From Verrucomicrobiota bacterium (lineage in GTDB: Bacteria; Verrucomicrobiota; Verrucomicrobiia; Limisphaerales; J093), in NCBI GenBank assembly GCA_029556615.1, contig JAKQDD010000081.1, forward strand, positions 1 to 38,569: a stretch of DNA of 38,569 bases, read 5' to 3'. Positions within the stretch are counted from its first letter, which is position 1, and each line of letters opens with the position of its first letter. Of this stretch, positions 29,975 to 37,949 are shown piece after piece. The notes below the pieces were generated by a model. The model was not told where the DNA came from and searched no databases. It saw nothing but the letters and a program-made list of their open reading frames with translations. Made by a program: the position numbers and the translations under genes.

Positions 29975-31550
29975 ATGAGAATCGGTTTGTTTGCGTGGTT
30001 GATTCTGCTGGCGGCGCTGACGGCGCCCACGCGGGGAGCGGAATCCTACGACCTGGTCATCCGGCATGGCCGCGTGGTGGACGGCTCGGGCAACCCGGCC
30101 TTCTTCGCCGACGTGGCGGTGCGCCAGGGGCGCATCGCCGCCCTGGGCCGCATCGAGCGCGCGGGCCGCATCGAAATCAACGCGGCGGGGCTAATCGTCG
30201 CCCCCGGATTCATTGACGTCCATACGCACGCCGATGAAGTCGCCACCCGACCGCTTGCGGAAAACTTCGTGCGCATGGGGGGTGACGACCGTGGTCGCGG
30301 GCAACTGCGGCAGCTCCACGCTGGACGTCGCCCGGTTCTTTCGCGGGATCGAGCGCACCAACGCCGCCGTCAACGTCGCCACGCTCATCGGCCACAATAG
30401 CGTCCGCCGCAAGGCGATGGGCGGCTCTTTTGCGCGCCCGCCCACCCCGGCGGAGCTGGCCCAAATGAAGGCGCTGGTCGGGCAAGCCATGAAAGACGGC
30501 GCGGCGGGGCTTTCCACCGGCCTGATCTACCAGCCCGGCGTGCACGCGCAGACCGATGAAATCGTGGCGCTGGCCAAGGTCATTGCGCCCTACGGCGGCA
30601 TCTACGCCAGCCACATGCGGCACGAAGGCGCCCAAATCTACCAGGCCCTGGACGAAGTCTTCCAGGTCGCGCGCGCGGCGGGCATCCGCGCCGAGGTGTC
30701 GCACCTCAAGCTCTCCGGGCCCAACGCCTGGGGCCAGGCCGGCCAGGTGCTGGCCCGCCTCGAACAGGCGCGCGCCGAGGGGCTGGATATCACGCAGGAT
30801 CAATACGTCTATACCGCCTCCAGCACCGGCCTGAGCCAGTTGCTGCCGGCCTGGGCGCTCGAGGGGGGCCGGGACGAGTTCCGCCAGCGCGTGGCCGACC
30901 CGGCCCTCAAAGCCCGCCTGATCGCCGACCTGAAACGCCGCCTGCGCGACCAAAAGCGGGACGACTTCTCCTACGCCGTCATCGCCTCCTGCGCGCACGA
31001 CCGCGCGCTCGAAGGGCTCAACCTCGCCCAGGCCGCCCAGGCCAAACGCGGCTCCGCCGCGCTCGAGGACCAGATCGAAACGCTGCTGGAGATTCAAGCC
31101 CGCGGCGGCGCCAGCGGCGTCTTCCACAACATGAACGAAGACGACCTCCAGGTTTTCCTGCGGCACCCCAACACCATGGTCGCCTGCGACAGCGGCCTGC
31201 GGAAATTCGGCGAAGGCATGCCCCACCCCCGCGGCTACGGCAACAACGCCCGCGTGCTGGCCCGCTACGTCCGCGAACTCAAAGTGCTGCGCCTCGAAGA
31301 TGCCATCCGCAAGATGACCAGCCTGCCCGCCAACACCTTCCGCCTCCCGGACCGCGGCCTGCTCCGGCCCGGCGCCTGGGCCGATCTCGTCGTGTTCGAC
31401 GCCGACAAAGTGCAGGACCGAGCCACCTTCCCGGCCCCGCACCAATACCCCGACGGCATCCCGCATGTCATCGTCAACGGCATCCCCGTCATCCAGAACG
31501 GCCAGCACACCGGCGCCAAAGCCGGCAAGGCTTTGCGCCACTCGCGCTGA
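29975..31550 (+). pseudogene. D-aminoacylase/N-acyl-D-amino-acid deacylase-like, frameshifted at a G6 tract
   Basis: The amidohydrolase begins with a signal peptide (MRIGLFAWLILLAALTAPTRGA), then YDLVIRHGRVVDGSGNPAFF and metal motif GFIDVHTHAD (His83, His85). At ATG-GGGGGG-T (Gs 30277-30282) the frame runs into DDRGRGQLR. If one G is removed it continues VTTVVAGNCGSS and all remaining family motifs follow to 31550 (GLIYQPGVHAQTDEI, ASHMRHEG, EVSHLKLSG, MVACDSGL, PHPRGYGNNARVL). The reconstructed length of 524 residues fits the family. Either a true phase-variable or inactivated gene, or a homopolymer sequencing error. TATAAC lies 7 nt before the ATG. Substrate (N-acyl-D-amino acids or related) is inferred from family. 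Confidence 0.8.
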
Positions 31551-31625
31551 CGCCGCCCCCCGCCCGGCCCGCCCGCCGCCTCAGCCTCCCGGGGGAACTT
31601 CGCTTCCCGGCTTCGCAGTTCGGCT

Positions 31626-31654
31626 TTGCCCGCCCGCCGCCGATCCGGTATGCT
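31626..31654 (+). promoter_or_regulatory. Candidate promoter, leaderless, for the lipoprotein gene
   Basis: TTGCCC (31626-31631), 17-nt spacer and TATGCT (31649-31654); the ATG at 31662 follows after 7 nt, so the transcript would start at or next to the start codon. Confidence 0.45.
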
Positions 31655-31661
31655 GCGCGGT

Positions 31662-32501
31662 ATGATGAGCCTGACAAATGGCGCGGCGGAGCAGCGGCCG
31701 AAAACGCCCGAGAAACGAATGCGGCTCGCCGGGCTGGCCGCCCTGTTGGCCGCGGGACTGGCCACCGGTTGCGCCCACTCGGCGCGGCGGAGCGCGCTGG
31801 CGGACGGGGTGGCCTCCGTCCAGGTCCCGTCGGTTCCCGTCTTCCTGAATGGCCCGATGGCGCTGCTGTTCACCAACGTCAACGGGTTCCGCGCCCGTGT
31901 GGTGCTGGAAAGCGGCTCCCCCGCCCGGACGGAAGCCGCCGGCGAATTGATGGGACAAGACGGCCACCTGCTCTTCATGCCGGCCGCCGGCGGGGCGGCC
32001 GCCCGGCGTGCTCCGGCGGCCGACAGCGCCTTCATCTGGAACGTGCCGGCGCAATCCGGCTTCCTCCTCAACGGCCCCATGCAGGCGTATGCGCCAATCC
32101 CCGCCGGCTCCCGGCCCGGCAGCCTGGCAACCCGCGCCGCCGCCGACTCCGCCGCCGCCGAGCGCATAGACGGCCATCTCTGCGAATGCGTCCATGCCGT
32201 CGTGGCCGCCGACGATGGCACGACCACCCCGTTCCGGCTGTGGCGGGCACCGGACTTGAACGGCCTGCCGCTCCGCATCATCGCCCCCGCGGCCGCCGCG
32301 CCCCTGACGCTCACCCTGTCCAATGCCCGCCTGGAACCCCTGCCCCGCGAACTTTTCCTGCCCCCCAAAGGCTTCACCAAATACGACAGCGCCGAGGCCC
32401 TGGCGCGTGAACTGATGATCCGCCGTCACAACCTTAAACGCCCGACGCCCTACACGTCCGATGAGGACATCCCCCGCGGCAACCTGCTCTTGCCGCCTTA
32501 A
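31662..32501 (+). CDS. Putative lipoprotein of unknown function (279 aa)
   Basis: After a polar N-terminus of about 19 residues comes a lipoprotein signal (MRLAGLAALLAAGLATGC) with the probable lipidated Cys37. The mature part has conserved-looking strings FLNGPMALLFTNVNGFRARV and LMGQDGHLLFMPAAG, then a second LNGPM near residue 137, suggesting two related beta units. The C-terminus is basic and Pro-rich. I do not recognise the family. ATG 31662 or 31665 fits the promoter; an internal ATG at 31719 (MRLAG) would give a normal-length signal and is a real alternative. It lies 111 nt after the amidohydrolase gene, on the same strand. Confidence 0.65.
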   Translation: MMSLTNGAAEQRPKTPEKRMRLAGLAALLAAGLATGCAHSARRSALADGVASVQVPSVPVFLNGPMALLFTNVNGFRARVVLESGSPARTEAAGELMGQDGHLLFMPAAGGAAARRAPAADSAFIWNVPAQSGFLLNGPMQAYAPIPAGSRPGSLATRAAADSAAAERIDGHLCECVHAVVAADDGTTTPFRLWRAPDLNGLPLRIIAPAAAAPLTLTLSNARLEPLPRELFLPPKGFTKYDSAEALARELMIRRHNLKRPTPYTSDEDIPRGNLLLPP

Positions 32502-32551
32502 GACCCGCTGTCACCACGCCGCGCGGCCCGGGCGCGGCGCCGGCTCCCCCC

Positions 32552-32580
32552 TTGAAAATCTGCGTCCGCCCGCGTAGTGT
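32552..32580 (+). promoter_or_regulatory. Candidate promoter, leaderless, for the DUF362 gene
   Basis: TTGAAA (32552-32557), 17-nt spacer and TAGTGT (32575-32580); only 6 nt (tgcccc) separate it from the ATG at 32587. Confidence 0.5.
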
Positions 32581-32586
32581 TGCCCC

Positions 32587-33990
32587 ATGAGTGCAAAGCG
32601 GTGTTCAACTTCTCCGGCGGTTTCCCTCCCCCGCGCCCACGGCTGGCTCGCCCTGGACCGCCGCGCCTTTCTCCGTCAATCGCTGGCATGCGTGGGCGGG
32701 TTGGCCACGGGCCTGCCCGCCATCGCCGCGGGCCTCGACCGGGGCAAGGCCGTCCCCCTGGGGGTGGCCCGGGGCATCCACCCGGGGCGCGTGGTCTGGG
32801 CGCACGATCCCGAGGTGACCACCTGGAAAGGCCCCGACGACGGCCACTGGTGGGAGGGCAACCGGGTGAAGCTGGAGCGCGTGGAGGCCATGCTGGCGCG
32901 GGCCGTCTGCGAATTGACCGGCGAAACCACGGTTCCCCGGGCCTGGTCCCGGCTGTTCCGCCACCTGAACCAGGCGCGGGGCAAGGGGGATGTCGGGTAT
33001 CGGGCGGGCGAGCAAATCGTCATCAAGCCCAACTGGGTGGGAATGATCTTCCACGAAGGCAACGTCAACCTCGATACGTACGCCTTCATCCGCCGGCAAG
33101 ACTACATGAACACCGCGCCGCAAATGATCCTCGCGCTGCTCGACCAGTTGGTGCGCGCCGGGGTGGCCCCGCGGCACATCACCATCTGCGACACGCTCGC
33201 CTGCCTGGTCCACGACTACTACGACCGCCTCCACGGGGACTTCCCGGCCGTGCGCTACGAGGATTACGCGGGCAAATTCGAGCGGGCCAAAGTCCGGACT
33301 TCCACGCAGCCGCTCTATTGGAGCAGCCGTCCGGAGGGCAAGGCCCAGGATTACCTGCCCGCCAGCTTCGCCGACGCCGAATATCTCATCAACTTCGCCA
33401 ACCTCAAGGCCCACACCGGCGGTGGCGTCACGCTCTGCGCCAAAAACCATTATGGCTCCCTCGTCCGCTGGCCGGCGCAAAAGGGCTACTACGACATCCA
33501 CCCCAACTGCTTCTCCCGCAACCCGCGCATCTACCGCCCGCTGGTGGACCTGACCGGCCACTCCCACCTGGGCGGCAAGACCGTCCTCTACCTCGTGGAC
33601 GGCCTGTTCTCCGGCGTGCATCCCCGCGACCCGGTTCCGCAGCGGATGCGCACGCCCCCGTTCAACGGCCAATGGTCCTGCAGCCTCCTGGCCTCGCAAG
33701 ACCCGCTGGCCATTGACTCGGTCGGGTTCGACTTCCTGGCCGCCGAGTGGCCCGACCTGGCGGGCAAAGACGGCGTGGACGATTACCTCCATGAAGCGGC
33801 GCTGGCCCCCGACCCGCCGTCGGGAACCTTCTACGACCCGAACCACGACACCCCCACCCGGCGGCTGCCCAGCCTGGGCGTCCACGAACACTGGAACAAT
33901 CCGCGGGAACGAAAATACTCGCGCAACCTCGGGACCGGCGACGGCATCGAACTCGTCAGCGTGAAACTGGGCGCCCGCCCCGGAAAATAG
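32587..33990 (+). CDS. Tat-exported DUF362 domain protein (467 aa)
   Basis: Residues 23-45 are a twin-arginine signal (LDRRAFLRQSLACVGGLATG, Arg25-Arg26), so the protein is exported folded, probably with a bound cofactor. The body is of the DUF362 family: IVIKPNWVGMIFHEG, LVRAGVAPRHITICDTL, YLINFANLKAHTGGGVTLCAKNHYGS (split here from one run by eye into short strings), VLYLVDGLFSG and ASQDPLAIDSVGFDFL. DUF362 proteins are often linked to Fe-S or redox chemistry, but no CxxCxxC ferredoxin motif is seen here. The biochemical role is unknown. ATG 32587, leaderless promoter just upstream. It is the last chromosomal-style gene before the AT-richer island. Confidence 0.85.
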   Translation: MSAKRCSTSPAVSLPRAHGWLALDRRAFLRQSLACVGGLATGLPAIAAGLDRGKAVPLGVARGIHPGRVVWAHDPEVTTWKGPDDGHWWEGNRVKLERVEAMLARAVCELTGETTVPRAWSRLFRHLNQARGKGDVGYRAGEQIVIKPNWVGMIFHEGNVNLDTYAFIRRQDYMNTAPQMILALLDQLVRAGVAPRHITICDTLACLVHDYYDRLHGDFPAVRYEDYAGKFERAKVRTSTQPLYWSSRPEGKAQDYLPASFADAEYLINFANLKAHTGGGVTLCAKNHYGSLVRWPAQKGYYDIHPNCFSRNPRIYRPLVDLTGHSHLGGKTVLYLVDGLFSGVHPRDPVPQRMRTPPFNGQWSCSLLASQDPLAIDSVGFDFLAAEWPDLAGKDGVDDYLHEAALAPDPPSGTFYDPNHDTPTRRLPSLGVHEHWNNPRERKYSRNLGTGDGIELVSVKLGARPGK

Positions 33991-34310
33991 CGGCTCCCCG
34001 CCAACCGGGCGCATCCCCGCGGGCGCGGGGCCGGGGGGAAAGTGGTGGAGGGAACGACGACCTACCGCAAAACAGTCTCAAAGCCCGCGCTCATCGTAAC
34101 TCCTTGATAATAAAGGCCGAAGTCACCTCGCACAACCACTTCCCAACAACCCGACCAGAGAAACGATTTTCTCCCCTGATTTCCCGGCACCGGACGAGGG
34201 TGACAGGTTTGCAGTAAAACCGGATACCTGGCGCTGAGCCGCAACAACTTCAAATCCGGTTTTCGGACGCCGGTTCGGTTCCTAAAACGGGAATCGAATT
34301 GGCCTGGGCA
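33991..34310. other. 320-bp gap at the chromosome/island junction
   Basis: No gene seen. Base composition changes here from strongly GC-rich to more balanced. It holds a 9-bp inverted repeat (aaaaccgga 34216-34224, tccggtttt 34255-34263) that, read on the minus strand, could serve as a long-loop terminator for the DUF2188 operon, and a gagaaa-cgat-tttctc palindrome near 34158-34173. No direct-repeat attachment site or transposase remnant was recognised. Confidence 0.5.
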
Positions 34311-34544
34311 TTACCCCTTCGGCGGATAAGGATCGTTCCCGTGGCTGTCCTTGTTCTGGATCTTCCCGTCCTTGCCATGGATGTAGAACTCGGTGCCTTG
34401 GTTCTGGCTGATCTTGCGCCCGGCATCGACGGCTTCCTGCTTTTTATCGAAGTGGCCGCTGCTACGGGTCGCTCCATCTTTTTTTACATCCCAACCGCCG
34501 CCCGCGTTGGGCACGACATGATGTGATCCTGGTTTCTTTGGCAT
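34311..34544 (-). CDS. DUF2188 small protein (77 aa)
   Basis: The protein reads SHHVVPNAGGGWDVKKDGA then a helix with AVDAGRKISQNQGTEFYIHG and KDGKIQNKDSHGNDP: the two-strand, helix, two-strand plan of DUF2188, whose members occur in many bacteria and in mobile islands. Function unknown. ATG 34544 has a perfect aggagg 5 nt upstream and lies 13 nt after the TAA of the hydrolase gene, so it belongs to the ADP-ribosylation operon. Charge pattern and Gly content suggest a soluble protein; no catalytic residues stand out. Confidence 0.8.
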   Translation of the reverse strand: MPKKPGSHHVVPNAGGGWDVKKDGATRSSGHFDKKQEAVDAGRKISQNQGTEFYIHGKDGKIQNKDSHGNDPYPPKG

Positions 34545-34557
34545 GGTCGCCTCCTGT

Positions 34558-35508
34558 TTACTTGGTTTCCGTTGAAATGAGCAGCGTTGCCAGTTCCAAA
34601 GCATCCACCGGCCAGAAGCACTCTGGTCGCGGGCGGTTGACGCCGGGATGTCCGGCCTGGGGGCGGCAGTTCAGGACCCGGTCGACCCATTGGGCAGGTA
34701 TGGCGTCCAGGCCGTACACCGCGCCCAGTAGCGCCCCACAAATGGCTGCGTTGGTATCGGTGTCGCCACCCCGCATGACCGTATCGACGACGCCCGCTTC
34801 AAAGCTCGGGGCATTGAGCAGGTGCCACAGGGCATTGCGAAACGCGATCAACACCCAGCCCTGTTGCTGGACGTAGTCAGCAGGTGGAGCTTCGGCGGCT
34901 CCTTGGATAGCGTCCATAAGAGCCGGGTCGACTGCCAGGTCGGCAGCCCACTGTTTGATATTCTGGTAGAGCTTCCCGGCCTCGCAGCCCGAGGCAATGG
35001 CGTGGGCAATCGCCATGGTGAAAAGCGAGTTCGCCTGAAGGCACACCGGATTTGGATGCGTCAGGGCGGCGTCCTGCTTGGCCCAGTCGCACACAGTTTC
35101 CAATGGGTAGTTGGCTCCGAAGATGCCCAAGGGGCTGATCCGCATCATGGCCCCGTTGGCCTGACTGTCGGGGTTCGGACATCCCCGCAATCCAGTGGCG
35201 ATGGTCATACCGCAGTCAAAGGGATCGGAGTCGAGCCAGAATTGATAGGCCTGAAGCGCGGCATTGGGATCATAGGCTCCAAGCTCTGTCAGCATCCGGG
35301 CCAGCAGCAGCGCCATCTCCGAGTCATCGGTCGGCTGACCGGCAATGGTGTTCCATGTGCCGCCATCGGCCAGTTCCCGCACGCCTTCCGGGTAGCTGCG
35401 GCGGATCTCCTCTGGCGACTGGAACTCGACCAGGCTGCCAAGGGCGTCACCGATGAGCTGTCCAAGGAGGCAGCCCTGGGCACGATTAATTATCAAGTCA
35501 CTGTCCAT
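34558..35508 (-). CDS. ADP-ribosylglycohydrolase (DraG/ARH fold), stand-alone
   Basis: The 316-residue protein removes ADP-ribose from modified targets. It has the metal-binding motifs of the family: GCLLGQLIGDALGSLVEF at about 12-29, GQPTDDSEMALLLARML at about 56-72 (TDDS metal ligands), and RGGDTDTNAAICGALLGA near 240-257 (DTDT ligands for the dinuclear Mg site). Length fits. ATG 35508 lies inside the end of the preceding gene (11-nt overlap); the ORF extension to 35547 is not needed. A second family member fused to a VOC domain lies directly upstream and the transferase beyond that, so it is probably one of two antidotes. Confidence 0.9.
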   Translation of the reverse strand: MDSDLIINRAQGCLLGQLIGDALGSLVEFQSPEEIRRSYPEGVRELADGGTWNTIAGQPTDDSEMALLLARMLTELGAYDPNAALQAYQFWLDSDPFDCGMTIATGLRGCPNPDSQANGAMMRISPLGIFGANYPLETVCDWAKQDAALTHPNPVCLQANSLFTMAIAHAIASGCEAGKLYQNIKQWAADLAVDPALMDAIQGAAEAPPADYVQQQGWVLIAFRNALWHLLNAPSFEAGVVDTVMRGGDTDTNAAICGALLGAVYGLDAIPAQWVDRVLNCRPQAGHPGVNRPRPECFWPVDALELATLLISTETK

Positions 35509-37261
35509 CGGCCGAAAAGACCTCGACGACATTGCCATCCGGGTCAAGGCTTCTGAAAAAAAGCATTCCGGATTTTCCCCACGGACCCAACGCCGTGACT
35601 ATCTGCAATTCGCTCTCTTTAACCAACCGAAAGCGCTCAGCAATGTTCGTTGCCTGAATGTAGAGCATCGCTCGAAGTTGAATCCCTTGAGGAACATTGT
35701 TCGTGTAGCTCAATGGAACCAAAACGAGTCCTTGGTCGAAAACAACCACATCCGAGCTTTGTTTCTTCACAGTTAAGCCGAGGCAGTCACGATAGAACCA
35801 AATGGCTTTTTCGAATGAGGCAACAGGTATCTTTGAACCGCATCCACGACTTTTAGAAGGCTGTTGGTGAGGTAAGCTGGTTTGCTTCGGGTTATCGGCT
35901 ATTTGCTCAAAATCGCCCTTTGAAATCTTGTTCAGGTAGATGATTTGGCCGTCGTCGGTGGTCAAACGTCGGAATTCGACTTTGAACTTCCCGCTGCGTC
36001 CGATGTAATCACGCCCCCGATTTACCTTGGCCTTTCTGCGATCAGGAAGGCTGACTTCACTCGAATCAGGAGCAATTACAACCTCATCAACCCAATTCTT
36101 GAGCAAGGATCTTTTAACAACCTCATGAGTAGGTTTGTCATCAATATGTCCGCTTGCTAATCGAAATGCATTTTTCTCGATGTAGGCGGCGTCTTGAATG
36201 CCTTGCTTCACAGGTGATAGCCAGTCGGAGCCATTGATGCAGCCGAGCAGACCACCCGTCATTGAGGCGATTGTATCGGTGTCCGAACCAATGGCGAAGG
36301 CTGGCTTTACCACTCCATTAATTGGATCAGCAGCGTGTCGGGATGCCAGATACACCGAGGCTATCGCGGCAACGGTTCCGGCTCCGCTTATCTTACTGTT
36401 GAAGCATTGGAGTTTTTTCAGTACATCGTCATCGAGACTCAAAGCCCCTTTCGAGAGTTCAGCTCGGCAGACTTCAAGATACTCCATGACCTCCGCTTTG
36501 GCCGACTCCCAAAGTTTCATGTAGTCCTGAAGGCTTTTTTCCGCTTGGCTCCGCCATTCTGGCGGGATGTTTGGTGTGGCAGGAAGAGCAGACCAGTGAT
36601 CGACGCTCTTGATCAATTCTTCTACCAATTCACCATACACCAGTTTCGAATCCTTGCGGAAAGCCGCCCAAAGCGCGAAACCGTATGCCAAAGCGCCTAA
36701 CAGCGCCCGGGGGTGTCCATGTGTTGCTATACCATCAAGGAAAATATTGGTGGCTATCCTGGGAAATTCCTTTTCGCCCAAGCGCAAGACGTGAGGGAGA
36801 ACGCGCATCGCGACACCGTTGCCGCCCGCCTCGTAATATCGCTTCACATCCTGTGGCTTCCGATTGGCACTCCATGGCGCGACACCATCCAGCCATGACT
36901 CCACAGCTCTTTTGGTTGCTCCGCCACCACCACGCTCATAAACAGACCAAAAGGGTAACTCCACTTGTGTGAAGTGGTCCCACCACGCTTCTCCTTTCAG
37001 CAAAGACCGACTGAGACAGAGTATGAGTTGGGTGTCGTCGCTATACCCGCCTTCCTCAATGATCTCTTCATGAGGGAAAAAGCGGCCGCCGGAGCGTCGA
37101 GTCCATCTTTTGAAATCATGCAGGCGGCCTTGGGTTTGCTTTGAGGCGTTTGACTTGGCAATTCGCTCATTGGGCCAACCCAGTGCGTCACCAAAAGCAG
37201 CCCCAAGCATGGCTCCGACGCTTTTGCTTGTTTTTAGCCTTATCGTGTTGTTATCGGCCAT
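35498..37261 (-). CDS. ADP-ribosylglycohydrolase fused to a C-terminal VOC domain
   Basis: The product has 587 residues. Residues 10-370 are a DraG-fold hydrolase: GAMLGAAFGDALGWPNE at the N-terminus, GGYSDDTQLILCLSRSLL with SDDT metal ligands, GNGVAMRVLPHVL, and AIGSDTDTIASMTGGLLGC. An approximately 100-residue linker region follows. Residues 475-587 form a vicinal-oxygen-chelate (glyoxalase/bleomycin-resistance) unit: IPVASFEKAIWFYRDCLGL and DPDGNVVEVF. ATG 37261 has ggaggt 5 nt upstream; ATG 37279 and the 37303 start lack this. It overlaps the transferase gene by 11 nt. The VOC part may bind a small modified nucleotide or act as a specificity module; that is inference. Confidence 0.85.
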   Translation of the reverse strand: MADNNTIRLKTSKSVGAMLGAAFGDALGWPNERIAKSNASKQTQGRLHDFKRWTRRSGGRFFPHEEIIEEGGYSDDTQLILCLSRSLLKGEAWWDHFTQVELPFWSVYERGGGGATKRAVESWLDGVAPWSANRKPQDVKRYYEAGGNGVAMRVLPHVLRLGEKEFPRIATNIFLDGIATHGHPRALLGALAYGFALWAAFRKDSKLVYGELVEELIKSVDHWSALPATPNIPPEWRSQAEKSLQDYMKLWESAKAEVMEYLEVCRAELSKGALSLDDDVLKKLQCFNSKISGAGTVAAIASVYLASRHAADPINGVVKPAFAIGSDTDTIASMTGGLLGCINGSDWLSPVKQGIQDAAYIEKNAFRLASGHIDDKPTHEVVKRSLLKNWVDEVVIAPDSSEVSLPDRRKAKVNRGRDYIGRSGKFKVEFRRLTTDDGQIIYLNKISKGDFEQIADNPKQTSLPHQQPSKSRGCGSKIPVASFEKAIWFYRDCLGLTVKKQSSDVVVFDQGLVLVPLSYTNNVPQGIQLRAMLYIQATNIAERFRLVKESELQIVTALGPWGKSGMLFFRSLDPDGNVVEVFSADGQ

Positions 37262-37949
37262 GTAGACCTCCGTTTTCATATATCGTTTCCGTCGCTCGGA
37301 CACCGCGTTGAATCAACCGCGAGAGGGACGCCTTATTGAAAAAGTCCGGAGCGATGTAAATTGGTTTGTCGAGTGTTATACCCTGGAGTTCCAATCTGCA
37401 TATTTCCCGACGAGCCTGCTCTTCTGTATGAACTGCAATACCGATAATTGAATCAAGTGGAATCGGGTCTTTAAGAAGGACTTCCGCCTGAATATCGGTC
37501 GGCGCTGACGGGAGATGTCTCGCGGATCGCGTGTATGCAGGGAATCCAGGAGAAATCGGAGCGTAAAGAGAGTGAAGCCCGTTTATCCCTGCCTGGATAT
37601 AGCGGCCGTGTTCGCGGGACGCATTGCAAGGGCAAAAGCAAGTCTCAGGGTGCCAGAGGTAGCTGGGCTCAATCATTAACACTACCCAGTCTTTAAACAA
37701 GTGATCTCGATCCCTAACCGTAGTGAAGTAATAGGTGTTCGGATAATCGATAGAGCAACAGATCAGATCATCCCTTCCATCATACCGACTTGGATCGGTC
37801 GGGTTGTGTGGCATATCGTGCTGCTGAAGCGTCCTTGTCGAACAAAGTCCGAGAGGATCATCAAAAATATGAGCGAGGTTTCTTGACTGCGTAAAATGGC
37901 AGATCCGAGTGATTCCACGGTTGACGCACTCCTGCTGAATCAAGTTCAT
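37251..37949 (-). CDS. DarT-like DNA ADP-ribosyltransferase (DUF4433)
   Basis: The 232-residue protein resembles DarT toxins, which use NAD+ to ADP-ribosylate bases in DNA. Near the N-terminus TRICHFTQSRNLAHIF (His18-Phe-Thr, Asn25-Leu) is the NAD-binding signature, DLICCSIDYPNTYYF is the following strand pair, and DIQAEVLLKDPIPLDSI has Glu156 at the place of the catalytic Glu in the ARTT loop. A Cys-rich patch (HPETCFCPCNAS) is extra. ATG 37949 overlaps the TGA of the helicase gene (ATGA), with agaggg 8 nt upstream. DarG-type macrodomain antitoxin is absent; two DraG-fold hydrolases follow instead. Whether the target is T, G or RNA cannot be read from sequence. Confidence 0.8.
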   Translation of the reverse strand: MNLIQQECVNRGITRICHFTQSRNLAHIFDDPLGLCSTRTLQQHDMPHNPTDPSRYDGRDDLICCSIDYPNTYYFTTVRDRDHLFKDWVVLMIEPSYLWHPETCFCPCNASREHGRYIQAGINGLHSLYAPISPGFPAYTRSARHLPSAPTDIQAEVLLKDPIPLDSIIGIAVHTEEQARREICRLELQGITLDKPIYIAPDFFNKASLSRLIQRGVRATETIYENGGLHGR

